64,000 bases of DNA from Sulfuricurvum sp. (GCA_028718525.1 JAQULP010000002.1:88071-152070); one strand, 5' to 3'. Counted from the stretch's first letter, positions 25,468 to 34,493 are shown. Translations and numbers: made by a program. Notes: a model not told the origin generated them from the letters alone.

Positions 25468-26712
25468 TTAGTTCAAGCTCTTTAAAAGTTCCCGAAGCAT
25501 TGCATCGTGGGTTGTTGAACTATCGATCTCCATCCGTTTGAGATCGGTTCGGAGCATACCGCGGTAATGGACCCCTTTTGAGGTGATATCGGCTCCGAGC
25601 GACGCATCAAAACGGATGAGGGGCTGGGTGATGTGATAAACACTCTTGAGTACTTTAGGGACGGTGGAACCGTGGTCGACGGATACATTTACGAGAGCGT
25701 TTGAAGGGGTCAAATGCCCCTTTGCGCTAATGCTTCCCCGAACAGGGGCCGGGGAAGAGAAGAGGGAAAAGAGTTGTTCCGCATCGGCATGTTTCATCTC
25801 CACAACGACTTTTGAAGGTTCTAGATCGGGAACCTCCAGCATCAGCGAGGTATCGCTTTTGGCCGCATCGGTGTGGGCATTGAGACGGAGAAACTCTTTG
25901 TCCCCGTGTAAAAGGGCACTGATATGGGCGGAGCCTTTGAGGGAAATTTCGGTAAATTGTTCCAAAATACCCAAATGCTCAATCGAAGCGTTAAGCGAGA
26001 TATTGACGTCAAAAGGTTTGATCCGTCCGTACTCATCGGCCAAGAAAGCTCTGAGATCAAACGGCTCCTCGTTCACTTTAATCGGTGTCGGAGAGAATCG
26101 ACGCGTTTTGGCCATCAGACGGATCGATCCGTTGAGGTCCCGCCGTTCAAACCCTTCGAGGTCGATCGTACCGTTGAGCAAGGTATCGGTATCCGAAGGG
26201 AATTCAAGCCAATGCAAGAGGGGCTCATATCCTACATCACCGAGTGTCAGACGCAGAGATGAAAGGTGAAGGCGGTGGAGCTGAACCTGATAGATCATAT
26301 CGCCTCCGAAGAGGTTAGCATCTCCGCTAACGGTTAGGTCCGAGAATCCTCCGCTGAGATTGCCGTCGGCTTTATAGGACGTCCCGAGGAGGTTCATCCC
26401 CTCTGAATGGGGACATTCCATCCGATACCGTGCCTTTATGCGCCAATCGAACAGCGAAAAATTGCCATCGGAAGCGAAGGTATTGTTCCTATCGTCGTGA
26501 GCCACGAGACGATAACGGTTATGACGTAAAGAAAACTCACGGATGGTGACGGGAGTCGAAAAAGCTGAAGATAAAGCCCGTTCGACAGAGGGGAGCATCA
26601 GTCTGTTTCCCCATGCGGAAAAGAGGAGGAGATAGATACCGAGGAGGATTCCGACAATACCGAGGGAGACCCTCCCCTCCCATGAGCGGTACACAGGGTG
26701 AAAGAACTTCAT
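25468..26712 (-). CDS. Membrane-anchored extracytoplasmic protein of unknown function
   Basis: I do not recognise the family. The 414-residue product has one N-terminal transmembrane helix (about 13-36, VSLGIVGILLGIYLLLFSA) and a long beta-rich extracytoplasmic part with repeating strand patterns (VTIREFSLRHNRYRL, GDANLFGGDMIYQV, SLRLTLGDVGYEPLL). This recalls AsmA/TamB-like lipid transport proteins, but the evidence is general resemblance only. Start: the ATG at 26712 overlaps the transporter's stop (ATGA), so it is preferred to the in-frame ATG six codons earlier. Confidence 0.65.
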   Translation of the reverse strand: MKFFHPVYRSWEGRVSLGIVGILLGIYLLLFSAWGNRLMLPSVERALSSAFSTPVTIREFSLRHNRYRLVAHDDRNNTFASDGNFSLFDWRIKARYRMECPHSEGMNLLGTSYKADGNLSGGFSDLTVSGDANLFGGDMIYQVQLHRLHLSSLRLTLGDVGYEPLLHWLEFPSDTDTLLNGTIDLEGFERRDLNGSIRLMAKTRRFSPTPIKVNEEPFDLRAFLADEYGRIKPFDVNISLNASIEHLGILEQFTEISLKGSAHISALLHGDKEFLRLNAHTDAAKSDTSLMLEVPDLEPSKVVVEMKHADAEQLFSLFSSPAPVRGSISAKGHLTPSNALVNVSVDHGSTVPKVLKSVYHITQPLIRFDASLGADITSKGVHYRGMLRTDLKRMEIDSSTTHDAMLRELLKSLN

Positions 26713-28106
26713 GAAAGCGCCAAAATCCATGGGGTACCGATAAGGAGAAAAATAATCAGATTGAGCAGGGTAACCGCTCCGCCGTAAATATAGATATCTC
26801 GGGGTTCGATATAGCCTGAACTGAGATAGATAGCATTACACGAAGATCCCTGGGGGGTGATCGTTGCATTAAAATTGGTTGCCAAAAGGAGCATCATGGC
26901 CATCAGTTCTCCGGGAACTCCGGCATTGATCCCGACAGAGAGAAAAATACCGAACAACGCAAGCAGATGGGCGCTTTGTGAGACGAAAAGATAGTGGATC
27001 AGCACATAAACGACAATCAGTAAAAGATAAACGCTGATCCATGACAGCGAAGTAAGATAGTGGGTAAAATAGGTTGCGACGGTGCTCATGAACCCTTGCT
27101 CTGCCAGCTGGGTGCTGAGGGCAAACAAGATGGCAAACCAAATCAGGGTTGAGAGGGCTTCTCCCTGGCTTTTAAAATCTTCTATACCGAAGACACGCGT
27201 TGCCATCAAAATCCCCAATCCTCCGAAGGCAACGGCGGTTTTGTCAATCGGAAATATCCCCGAGAGCGACCATAGCAGAAGCATCGAGAGAAATACCCCG
27301 GCCGTAATCCATTCGTTTCGGCTGATGCGTCCCATATGTCGCAACGCCTCGATCGCCTGTTGCGGCGCATCGGGGGTATCGCGCAGCTGAGGGGGATAAA
27401 TACGGTATAAAAACCATGGTATAGCGATAAAAGCTATGAGGCTCGGAAGAAGAGCGTACAGGAGCCATGAAGCGAAAGTGATATGTATCCCCATTTTTGC
27501 CGCAATTCCCACCCCGATCGGATTGACGGCCATAGCGGTAAGCCACAGCCCGGATGAGACGGTAAGCCCGGACATAGAGACCATCATAAGATAGCTTCCC
27601 GCTTTTTTTTGCGTACGGTCTCCCACTTTTGAACCGCAGTCATGGGCAAGTCCGTAGACAATGGGGTAGAGGACACCGGAACGGGCCGTATTGCTTGGAA
27701 ATGCGGGGGCGATAAGGATATCGGTTGCCATAACACTGTATCCCAGCCCCAGGGTTGAGTGGCCGAATTGACGGATGATATGGAGTGAGATCCGTTTGCC
27801 CAAGCCTGATTTATGGACGGCATGCGATACCAAAAAAGCGGCGACAATGAGGAGGATAAAACTCTCGGAAAATCCCGCATACGCTTTGACCGGTTCGATG
27901 ACTCCGGCGAGCACTCCAACGGCCAACGCAATGATGGCCGCGGTGATAATAGGGAGGATATTAAACAAAATAGCGGCGATGGTACTGATAAATAGGGCAA
28001 ACAGATGCCAAACACCCTCTCCCAACCCGAGCGGCGGCGGGGTTAACCATAGAGTAAAGGCAAATAAAATCAAGGCAAATAGGGGAATAAACCGCGTCAG
28101 CAACAT
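26709..28106 (-). CDS. DASS-family anion transporter (dicarboxylate/sulfate:Na+ symporter)
   Basis: A 465-residue inner-membrane protein with about 11-12 helices. Two repeat signatures bind Na+ and anion: PAFPSNTARSG near residue 140 and the later TITPQGSSCNAIYL. The family includes citrate, succinate and sulfate carriers; the substrate cannot be read from the sequence. The TTG at 28109 is directly followed by ATG at 28106, and the ATG is chosen because AAAGAG lies before it. It opens the leftward operon with the membrane protein, SagB and histidine kinase genes. Confidence 0.92.
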   Translation of the reverse strand: MLLTRFIPLFALILFAFTLWLTPPPLGLGEGVWHLFALFISTIAAILFNILPIITAAIIALAVGVLAGVIEPVKAYAGFSESFILLIVAAFLVSHAVHKSGLGKRISLHIIRQFGHSTLGLGYSVMATDILIAPAFPSNTARSGVLYPIVYGLAHDCGSKVGDRTQKKAGSYLMMVSMSGLTVSSGLWLTAMAVNPIGVGIAAKMGIHITFASWLLYALLPSLIAFIAIPWFLYRIYPPQLRDTPDAPQQAIEALRHMGRISRNEWITAGVFLSMLLLWSLSGIFPIDKTAVAFGGLGILMATRVFGIEDFKSQGEALSTLIWFAILFALSTQLAEQGFMSTVATYFTHYLTSLSWISVYLLLIVVYVLIHYLFVSQSAHLLALFGIFLSVGINAGVPGELMAMMLLLATNFNATITPQGSSCNAIYLSSGYIEPRDIYIYGGAVTLLNLIIFLLIGTPWILALS

Positions 28107-28126
28107 CAAGGCTCTTTTTTTAGCTT

Positions 28127-28132
28127 ATTATA
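28127..28132 (-). promoter_or_regulatory. -10 box for the DASS transporter operon
   Basis: On the minus strand this reads TATAAT preceded by GC, 20 bases before the transporter's ATG. It shares the 28107-28269 spacer with the divergent grpE promoter. Confidence 0.6.
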
Positions 28133-28203
28133 GCATTTGAGACGATGATTTGTACTTGATATTCATAGGCTCAACTATTTTGAATAAAAAAATTCACATA
28201 CCC

Positions 28204-28234
28204 CTTGACAACACTTGACTCAATTCATTATAAT
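28204..28234 (+). promoter_or_regulatory. grpE promoter overlapped by a HAIR-like (HspR) operator
   Basis: TTGACA (28205-28210) and TATAAT (28229-28234) form a perfect sigma-70 promoter with 18-base spacing, rare in this window. Over the -35 lies CTTGACA-N7-ACTCAAT (28204-28224), which matches the HspR-associated inverted repeat CTTGAGT-N7-ACTCAAG at 11 of 14 positions with exact spacing. HspR represses heat-shock genes in Helicobacter and Campylobacter, so repression of grpE-dnaK is inferred. No CIRCE element is seen. Confidence 0.65.
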
Positions 28235-28269
28235 AACGCTAGATTTCAACAAAGGAGTCTTTAGAAATC

Positions 28270-28809
28270 ATGTCAACTGAAACAAATGAACAAGTGATCA
28301 GCGAAGAGGAAGTTGCCCTAGAAGAGGGTGAAGAAGCCGTCGCAGAGAGTATTAATGAATTAGAAACTATACAGGCTGAATTGGCATCGTTTAAAGATAA
28401 GTACGCTCGCGTACATGCCGATTTCGACAACATCAAGAAGCGTCTTGAGCGTGAGAAATACCAAGCGCTTGAGTACGCAAACGAAAAATTCGCCAAGGAC
28501 CTTATCCCGGTGGTCGATTCGCTCGGAATGGCGATCGGTGCGGCAGAAATCGAGGCTGAGCCTACGGTTCTCTTAGAGAAACTTAAAGAGGGTGTTGAAC
28601 TGACGATGAAACAGCTTCTCGGTGTTCTCGAGAAACACGGGGTAACCCCGGTAGATGAATCCGAACCTTTTGATCCGAATATTCATAACGCGGTACAGCG
28701 TGTGGACAGTCCGGACCATGAGAGCGGAGCCATTGTCAACACGTTTCAAAAAGGGTTCCGTTATAAAGAGCGAACCTTGCGTGATGCAATGGTCGTTATT
28801 GCAAATTGA
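28270..28809 (+). CDS. grpE: Nucleotide exchange factor GrpE
   Basis: GrpE releases ADP from DnaK in the Hsp70 cycle. The 179-residue protein has an acidic N-terminus, the long dimer helix (LETIQAELASFKDKYARVHADF), and the C-terminal beta domain with PVVDSLGMAI, LEKHGVTPVDESEPFDPN, HNAVQRV and the ending RTLRDAMVVIAN. An AAAGGAG ribosome site precedes the ATG. hrcA, often placed before grpE, is not here; a divergent transporter operon occupies that side. Confidence 0.96.
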   Translation: MSTETNEQVISEEEVALEEGEEAVAESINELETIQAELASFKDKYARVHADFDNIKKRLEREKYQALEYANEKFAKDLIPVVDSLGMAIGAAEIEAEPTVLLEKLKEGVELTMKQLLGVLEKHGVTPVDESEPFDPNIHNAVQRVDSPDHESGAIVNTFQKGFRYKERTLRDAMVVIAN

Positions 28810-28820
28810 TTTGAACGACC

Positions 28821-28891
28821 ATCGGAGCTAAGCCCCGATAGTCTACGCTTGCCGCTAAGGCGTATGCGCACACCGATACTTCCGGCATCGG
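28821..28891 (+). other. Structured grpE-dnaK spacer with competing ATCGG/CCGAT arms
   Basis: ATCGG (28821-28825) pairs with CCGAT (28835-28839), and CCGAT (28873-28877) with ATCGG (28887-28891). TACGC (28844-28848) pairs with GCGTA (28860-28864). The first and third arms, and second and fourth, can also pair with each other, so two mutually exclusive folds are possible. An A-rich stretch then leads to the dnaK ribosome site. Confidence 0.45.
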
Positions 28892-28933
28892 CGTCAAACA
28901 AAGAAAAAACGAATTTAAAATAAAGGAAATAAA

Positions 28934-30811
28934 ATGTCAAAAGTTATTGGTATCGACTTAGGAACAACAAACTCATGTGTGGCTGTCTATGAAGGCGGCG
29001 AGGCAAAAATCATCCCGAACAAAGAGGGGAAAAATACAACACCTTCCGTTGTAGCGTTTACGGACAAAGGGGAGATCCTAGTCGGTGACCCGGCTAAACG
29101 TCAGGCGATTACTAACCCGGATAAAACGATCTACTCGGTCAAACGTATCATGGGTCTGATGATGAACGAAGAGAAAGCAAAAGAGGCGCACGACAAAGTT
29201 ACCTATAAAATCGTCGATAAAAACGGTATGGCAGCGGTTGACGTAGCGGGTAAAGTATATACCCCTCAAGAGATCTCGGCTAAAATCCTCTCAAAACTCA
29301 AAGCGGATGCGGAGAGCTACCTCGGGCAAGCGGTAACCGATGCGGTTATTACTGTTCCGGCATACTTCAATGACGCTCAACGTAAAGCGACCAAAGAAGC
29401 GGGAACCATCGCGGGCCTTAACGTCCTTCGTATCATCAACGAGCCTACGGCGTCTGCATTGGCATACGGGTTGGATTCAAAAGGGGATGAAAAAGTTCTC
29501 GTTTACGATCTAGGGGGCGGAACGTTCGACGTTACGGTTCTTGAGATCAGCGAGGGGACTTTCGAAGTTCTTTCAACCGACGGAAATGCGTTCCTCGGTG
29601 GGGACGACTTCGATAACAAAATCGTCGATTTCCTCGCGACTGAGTTCAAATCCGACCACGGTATCGATCTTAAAGCGGACAAAATGGCGCTTCAACGTTT
29701 GAAAGATGCGGCTGAAAATGCGAAGAAAGAGCTCTCTTCTGCGGAAGAGACCGAAATCAACCTTCCGTTCATCACGGCAGACGCGACCGGTCCTAAACAC
29801 TTGGTTGTTAAATTGACCCGTGCGAAATTCGAAGGGATGATCGATACCCTTGTAAAAGAGACGATTTCTCACATCAAAACGGCGATGAAAGATGCCGGTT
29901 TGAGCAAAAACGAGATCAATGAAATCATCATGGTCGGGGGTTCAACACGTCTTCCGATCGCACAAAAAATGGTTTCGGATGAGTTCGGCGGTAAAACGTT
30001 GAACAAAGGGGTAAACCCGGATGAGGTCGTAGCAGCCGGTGCGGCGATTCAAGGCGGGGTACTTCGCGGAGATGTTAAAGACGTTCTTCTTCTTGACGTT
30101 ACACCGTTGTCACTCGGGATTGAAACACTGGGCGGTATCGCAACCAAAATTATTGAAAAAGGGACCACTATCCCGGTTAAAAAATCGCAAGTATTCTCGA
30201 CTGCGGAAGATAACCAACCGGCCGTTAGTATCAGCGTTGTCCAAGGGGAGCGTGAGTTCGCCCGCGATAACAAATCTCTCGGATTGTTCGAATTGACCGG
30301 TATCCCTGCGGCACCGCGCGGTGTACCTCAAATCGAGGTAACCTTCGATATCGATGCGAACGGTATCCTAACCGTCAGCTCAACCGATAAAGGGACCGGT
30401 AAATCTCAATCGATCACGATTTCAGGAAGCTCAGGACTCTCTGAAGAAGAGATCAACAAAATGGTTCAAGATGCGGAGAACCACAAAGCTGAAGATGCAA
30501 AACGCAAAGAGGTTGTTGACCTTCGCAACCAAGCCGATGCCCTTGCGAGCCAAACTGAAAAATCGCTCAAAGAGATGGCGGATAAAATGGATGCAAGTGA
30601 AAAAGCGGCAATCGAATCGGCTCTTGAAGAATTGAAAGCGGTCCTTAAAAATACCGATTCTACCAAAGAAGAGATTGAAGCGGCTACCAAAAAATTGGCA
30701 GATGCCAGCCACAAAATGGCAGAGCAGATGTACAAACAAAATGAAGGCGGCGAAGCTGCATCTTCATCAGCGAAAAAAGATGACGACGTCATCGACGCTG
30801 AAATCGAATAA
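28934..30811 (+). CDS. dnaK: Chaperone protein DnaK (Hsp70)
   Basis: DnaK binds unfolded polypeptides in an ATP-dependent cycle with GrpE and a J-protein. The 625-residue protein starts with [14 protein letters not shown], has phosphate-2 [11 protein letters not shown], adenosine loop VGGSTRLP, the linker [19 protein letters not shown], the substrate domain, helical lid, and ends with the EEVD-like acidic tail [16 protein letters not shown] before the ATG is the ribosome site. Full length and strongly conserved, co-oriented with grpE. Confidence 0.98.
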   Translation: MSKVIGIDLGTTNSCVAVYEGGEAKIIPNKEGKNTTPSVVAFTDKGEILVGDPAKRQAITNPDKTIYSVKRIMGLMMNEEKAKEAHDKVTYKIVDKNGMAAVDVAGKVYTPQEISAKILSKLKADAESYLGQAVTDAVITVPAYFNDAQRKATKEAGTIAGLNVLRIINEPTASALAYGLDSKGDEKVLVYDLGGGTFDVTVLEISEGTFEVLSTDGNAFLGGDDFDNKIVDFLATEFKSDHGIDLKADKMALQRLKDAAENAKKELSSAEETEINLPFITADATGPKHLVVKLTRAKFEGMIDTLVKETISHIKTAMKDAGLSKNEINEIIMVGGSTRLPIAQKMVSDEFGGKTLNKGVNPDEVVAAGAAIQGGVLRGDVKDVLLLDVTPLSLGIETLGGIATKIIEKGTTIPVKKSQVFSTAEDNQPAVSISVVQGEREFARDNKSLGLFELTGIPAAPRGVPQIEVTFDIDANGILTVSSTDKGTGKSQSITISGSSGLSEEEINKMVQDAENHKAEDAKRKEVVDLRNQADALASQTEKSLKEMADKMDASEKAAIESALEELKAVLKNTDSTKEEIEAATKKLADASHKMAEQMYKQNEGGEAASSSAKKDDDVIDAEIE

Positions 30812-30828
30812 TCCCCTTTTTTATCCTC

Positions 30829-30855
30829 ATTCCCCCTTTGGGGGAATCACTTTTG
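30829..30855 (+). terminator. Intrinsic terminator after dnaK
   Basis: ATTCCCCC and GGGGGAAT form a perfect 8-bp stem with a TTT loop 17 bases after the dnaK stop, followed by CACTTTTGC. The T-run is short but the stem is strong. The remaining 30856-31009 is AT-rich with no recognisable gene. Confidence 0.75.
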
Positions 30856-31009
30856 CTCCACCATTCTCATCGCGTTACCTCAAAATAAATGACTCCCTCT
30901 AAGCCTGTCAGGAAAAAAATGTGGATCAACATGGATAATTAGGTAGCTTATCTCCCCAAAATTTTTATGGATTGAGCAAAATTGAGGTGCAAAAATCGTG
31001 TTAATAGTG

Positions 31010-31015
31010 TATTAT
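31010..31015 (+). promoter_or_regulatory. -10 box for the REC/HPt gene
   Basis: TATTAT 22 bases before the ATG, in AT-rich sequence with a purine-rich site (AAAAGAG) after it. Confidence 0.4.
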
Positions 31016-31037
31016 CAAAGAAAAAAAAGAGTAACGA

Positions 31038-32135
31038 ATGTTTAATGAACTTCAACAAGAGATTATAGCCGCCATAGCCATTGGGGTAGCTGTCTTGGTT
31101 TTTTACTTTATTTTCAAACGAAAATCAGCTTCGCAGACCGGGACTCCAGAAGCGGAAAACAACACAAAACCGGGAACTGCCGCTCAGGAGAGAGCCAAAG
31201 CCGTTCCCGAGAAGAAGGAAGAGGTCAGTGCACCGCCGCGTCCCGAAACTCCTTTACAGGGGAGAGACGAGACGAGAGGGGGAGTCCCGCCGATTTCGGA
31301 AGATCAGCGCACAGATTCGTTGAACAGAAGAAAATGTGACCGAATCATCCCAAAACGTTCCGTACCCGAGCACGGAAAAATTACAAAACAAAATTTTGCT
31401 GAATTTGCCGGCGAGCGAATATTGGTGGCGGAAGATAACCTTATCAACCAAAAAGTAATTTTGGGCCTTTTGGCGGAAAGCGGCATAGAGCTGGTGATGG
31501 CCAATGACGGTCAGGAAGTGCTGGATATACTTGAACGCGATACCAATTTTGTCATGATCTTGATGGATGCGCACATGCCGCGAATCGACGGGTTTCAAGC
31601 CACGCGCATTATACGGGCAAATCCTCAGTACGATCACATCTTGGTCGTAGCGCTCAGCGGAGATACCGCAGCCGATGACATACAAAAAATGAAGGATGCG
31701 GGGATGTCCGAACAGTTGGCGAAGCCGCTGAGAATGGAAGCGTTGTACGATATCATCTATGCTTATACCGACCCGGAAAAGGCAAAAGAAGCAGCCGTTA
31801 CCACCAACGTTTTGGATATCGACAAAGGGGTTGAGACGTGTGGAGGCGATGAAGATTTTTACCGTGAAATCTTATCGGAGTTTATGGCAGACTATGCCGC
31901 TTCTCCGGTGAAGTTGGGAGAATTGTTACGCTCTAAAAATATCCGCGCTGCCGATGCATACCTGCTTGACATTATCGGTGTCACCGAAAATATCGGTGCG
32001 CACCCGATCGGTGAAATCGCTTCGGCCTTGAAACTTGCCCTCAGTGACACGGATGAACAGAGCTACCTGAGCCTACTTGACCGCTATAAACACCATTTTG
32101 AGAGGTTACTAGACGAGATCAGAGCGTATCGTTGA
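31038..32135 (+). CDS. Membrane-tethered receiver domain protein with His-less HPt domain
   Basis: The 365-residue product has an N-terminal transmembrane helix (about 8-27), a disordered Pro/Glu-rich linker (~30-125), a receiver domain (~127-250) with phosphate-acceptor Asp177 in ILMDAHMP and acidic pocket VAEDN, and a C-terminal HPt-like helix bundle. In HPt domains the phosphorylated residue is the His of H-x-L-K-G; here the aligned motif is LLDIIGVTENIGA, with Leu310 in the His position, so this HPt cannot be phosphorylated there. It may instead bind a receiver or kinase without phosphotransfer. Alone in its transcript start, it precedes the EAL-HDOD gene by 154 bases. Confidence 0.85.
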   Translation: MFNELQQEIIAAIAIGVAVLVFYFIFKRKSASQTGTPEAENNTKPGTAAQERAKAVPEKKEEVSAPPRPETPLQGRDETRGGVPPISEDQRTDSLNRRKCDRIIPKRSVPEHGKITKQNFAEFAGERILVAEDNLINQKVILGLLAESGIELVMANDGQEVLDILERDTNFVMILMDAHMPRIDGFQATRIIRANPQYDHILVVALSGDTAADDIQKMKDAGMSEQLAKPLRMEALYDIIYAYTDPEKAKEAAVTTNVLDIDKGVETCGGDEDFYREILSEFMADYAASPVKLGELLRSKNIRAADAYLLDIIGVTENIGAHPIGEIASALKLALSDTDEQSYLSLLDRYKHHFERLLDEIRAYR

Positions 32136-32194
32136 TGAATTCTTGTCGGTTTATTTCGGGGAAGCATGCCCATTCAAGAAAATGACGAAAGGGA

Positions 32195-32212
32195 CTGCCA
32201 AAAAATTGGCAG
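32195..32212. repeat. Perfect hairpin sharing a 19-mer with dnaK
   Basis: CTGCCAA and TTGGCAG pair perfectly around AAAA. The overlapping 19 bases 32198-32216 are identical to 30687-30705 inside dnaK (same strand). No T-run follows, so it is not a clear terminator for the REC/HPt gene. Confidence 0.4.
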
Positions 32213-32255
32213 ATGCGTACCCCCTCTCTTATAGCTAACTCCAGTCAACCTTTGT

Positions 32256-32261
32256 TATAAT
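32256..32261 (+). promoter_or_regulatory. -10 box for the EAL-HDOD gene
   Basis: TATAAT 28 bases before the ATG, so this gene and the following ones can be transcribed apart from the REC/HPt gene. Confidence 0.6.
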
Positions 32262-32289
32262 CTTTCTAATAATCTATATTAGGATTGAT

Positions 32290-33516
32290 ATGAGCGAAAG
32301 ATACATCGGGCGCCAGCCTATTATCAACAAAAATGCTAAAATCGCTGCCTATGATTTGCTGTATCGTGAAAAGTCCCATAAAGGTAATATCGGCTCTACC
32401 GTATCGGTTATCAGCAACCTTCTCCTCTCTATGGATACGGTTTTGGGGAAACATATCGGATTTATCCGGGTCAATGCGGATTTGCTTCATGAAAATGTAA
32501 TCGATATCCTCCTCCAGGAAAAAGTGGTCTATGCCCTGTTCGCCGATTCAGAAATTGACGATAAACTGGTTGAGAGAATGCTGTTTTTAAAATCGGAAGG
32601 GTACCGTTTCGCCCTCAATGATGCTATCTATACCGAAGAGACGGCGCAGCGGTACGCATTGATTTTCCCCTCCCTCAGCTATCTTAAAATTGATGTTACC
32701 CAAAGCGATATAGCACTGGTTGGACGCAGTATTCCGATGCTGCGGGAACTGGGGATCGAAGTGATCGGTGCCCGAATCGAAACGCACGATATGTATGAAC
32801 TGTGCCGATCGATGGGATTTGATTATTTTGAAGGGTTTTTCATCTCTAAACCCAATATCATCAAAAACGCTACCTTCTCCCCGGAACATGAAGGGGTTTT
32901 CCGTTTATGGAATCTGCTTCAGAAAGATAGTGAAATGTCTGAGCTGATTGAGGCCTTTCAGAGTAACCATGCGATAAGCTTGAAACTTCTCCGATTTATC
33001 AATTCGGCCGCATTTTCCCTACGCAATCCGGTCTCTTCATTGGGGCAGGTATTAACGCTGATGGGGCGTGATCCGCTATCGCGATGGATTATGCTCATGA
33101 TGTTTTCCGAAACGGGAAGCGGTGCAGATAAACGGGTCCCTTTGCTGCTTATGGTCGTTTACCGGACGGAATTGATGAGCGCATTGATTAAAGTCATCAA
33201 CCCGAAAGCGACCAAGTCGGAGATTTCAACAGCCTATTTTACGGGTATGCTGTCGCTGATCCATCTCCTTTTCCATATGCCCCACGAAGAGGTTTTGGCA
33301 AAACTGAACGTGGCGGCGGAGATTGAAAAAGGGGTTTTGGAAGGGAAAGGATTTTACGGGGAAATGCTTGAACTGGTCCGTTCAATCGAAATGTGCGATA
33401 TTGATGCGATAGAAGCGCAATTGTACGGATGGGGGCTTAAATACGAGCTCATCGAACCGATTATCAACGAGGTTATGGAGAAGGTGAACTCGTTTGAAAA
33501 GGCAATGGAGTCATGA
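32290..33516 (+). CDS. EAL-HDOD signalling protein (YuxH-like)
   Basis: A 408-residue protein combining an EAL-like domain (~1-190) and an HDOD domain (~200-400). It opens with YIGRQPIINKNAKIAAYDLLYR, the usual start of this family, where AYDLL replaces EALLR. Catalytic glutamates and the DDFGTGYS loop of EAL enzymes are absent, so c-di-GMP hydrolysis is not expected; binding or purely structural roles are possible. The HDOD part has SLKLLRFINSAAFS and VSSLGQVLTLMGRDPLSRW. It overlaps the SPOR-like gene by four bases (ATGA). Confidence 0.9.
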   Translation: MSERYIGRQPIINKNAKIAAYDLLYREKSHKGNIGSTVSVISNLLLSMDTVLGKHIGFIRVNADLLHENVIDILLQEKVVYALFADSEIDDKLVERMLFLKSEGYRFALNDAIYTEETAQRYALIFPSLSYLKIDVTQSDIALVGRSIPMLRELGIEVIGARIETHDMYELCRSMGFDYFEGFFISKPNIIKNATFSPEHEGVFRLWNLLQKDSEMSELIEAFQSNHAISLKLLRFINSAAFSLRNPVSSLGQVLTLMGRDPLSRWIMLMMFSETGSGADKRVPLLLMVVYRTELMSALIKVINPKATKSEISTAYFTGMLSLIHLLFHMPHEEVLAKLNVAAEIEKGVLEGKGFYGEMLELVRSIEMCDIDAIEAQLYGWGLKYELIEPIINEVMEKVNSFEKAMES

Positions 33517-34493
33517 ACACCAATAAGCTAAAATATTTATGGATCGTATGGATCGTATTCTCAAGTTTTATTCATGCATCGGCGGCAGAAGCGATAGGGT
33601 ACAAGATCGTCTTGGCGTCGTTTTCGACTTTTGAAGAAACGAAAGAGAAGCTGTATGCACTCGAGAATAAACTGGATTCCCGTGAACTTTCCCTTCAAAA
33701 AAAATACCGTTTTGAAGTGGTTGCACGCCCCTCAGGAAGAGTATTTATCCTTGCTTTGGAACCCTTTGAGAAAAAATCGGATGCAAAAACGGTTTTGAAG
33801 CCGTTTAAAAAGTTCTATCCGGATGCGTATATCAACGGGTATTACGGCCCTACGGAGGGGACGCTGTTTTTAGGACGTACCGCTGAAACGGCCCGTGTGG
33901 ATAATACCGCTGCCGACAAAGAAGTTGTCCGGCACAATCCCCTCGAGACGGGTGCAGAAGAGAATGGAATCATTAAGGAAGCCCCGGATACCGCCACATC
34001 CGAAGAGGGAGATAGTAGCAGTATCATCATCGTTGTTCTGGTTATCGTTGCGGGGGTCGTTTTCTATGCCCTAGCGAAGAGAAATAGAACCCGTCCTGAG
34101 AAAAGGGATACGCCGGTTGCAGAAGAGGCCTCACCGGTTTCGGTGATATCGGAAACACAGAGTGCCGAATCCGTTGAGGAGGCAGAAGCAATGACGGATG
34201 AGATTTCTGAACCGGCGGTGATCGCGTTAGCGCAACCGGCTCCCATTCCCACTGTGTCGGAAGAGGACCCTTTTGTCAAATTGAAGAAAAATCTCTTTTT
34301 CATGACCCTTTTGGGCGAACTGAAAGTAGCATCGGATGAAAAAGATGAATTGCGTTGTACGGATCTGATTGAAGAAGTGCTGCGGTATCAGAAAAATTTT
34401 CGCAGCAGCGATGCGATCAGTGCAATGGTAAATTGGAATCAACAAAAAGATTTTGATTCCCTTTCGGATTTTATTCAGCGGGAAATGGTCTAA
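33513..34493 (+). CDS. SPOR-like bitopic membrane protein
   Basis: A 326-residue protein with a signal peptide (about 1-25, cleavage after the ASA of FIHASAAEA), a SPOR-like repeat domain (~28-110; GYKIVLASFSTFEETKEKL, VFILALEPFEKKSDA), then a linker, a transmembrane helix (~172-190, SIIIVVLVIVAGVVFYAL), a long acidic linker and a C-terminal helical domain (~250-326). SPOR domains bind peptidoglycan lacking stem peptides at division sites; that role is inferred. The coupling to an EAL-HDOD gene suggests a cell-surface sensor linked to signalling. No known protein is recognised. Confidence 0.65.
   Translation: MNTNKLKYLWIVWIVFSSFIHASAAEAIGYKIVLASFSTFEETKEKLYALENKLDSRELSLQKKYRFEVVARPSGRVFILALEPFEKKSDAKTVLKPFKKFYPDAYINGYYGPTEGTLFLGRTAETARVDNTAADKEVVRHNPLETGAEENGIIKEAPDTATSEEGDSSSIIIVVLVIVAGVVFYALAKRNRTRPEKRDTPVAEEASPVSVISETQSAESVEEAEAMTDEISEPAVIALAQPAPIPTVSEEDPFVKLKKNLFFMTLLGELKVASDEKDELRCTDLIEEVLRYQKNFRSSDAISAMVNWNQQKDFDSLSDFIQREMV

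Noticed and set aside
25646..26269. A 207-codon frame antisense to the membrane-anchored unknown gene
   Set aside because: Serine/arginine-rich shadow composition and no ribosome site; the sense frame has a signal-anchor and coupled start.
28110..28269. A CIRCE element for HrcA upstream of grpE
   Set aside because: The TTAGCACTC-N9-GAGTGCTAA pattern is not present; a HAIR-like repeat is present instead.
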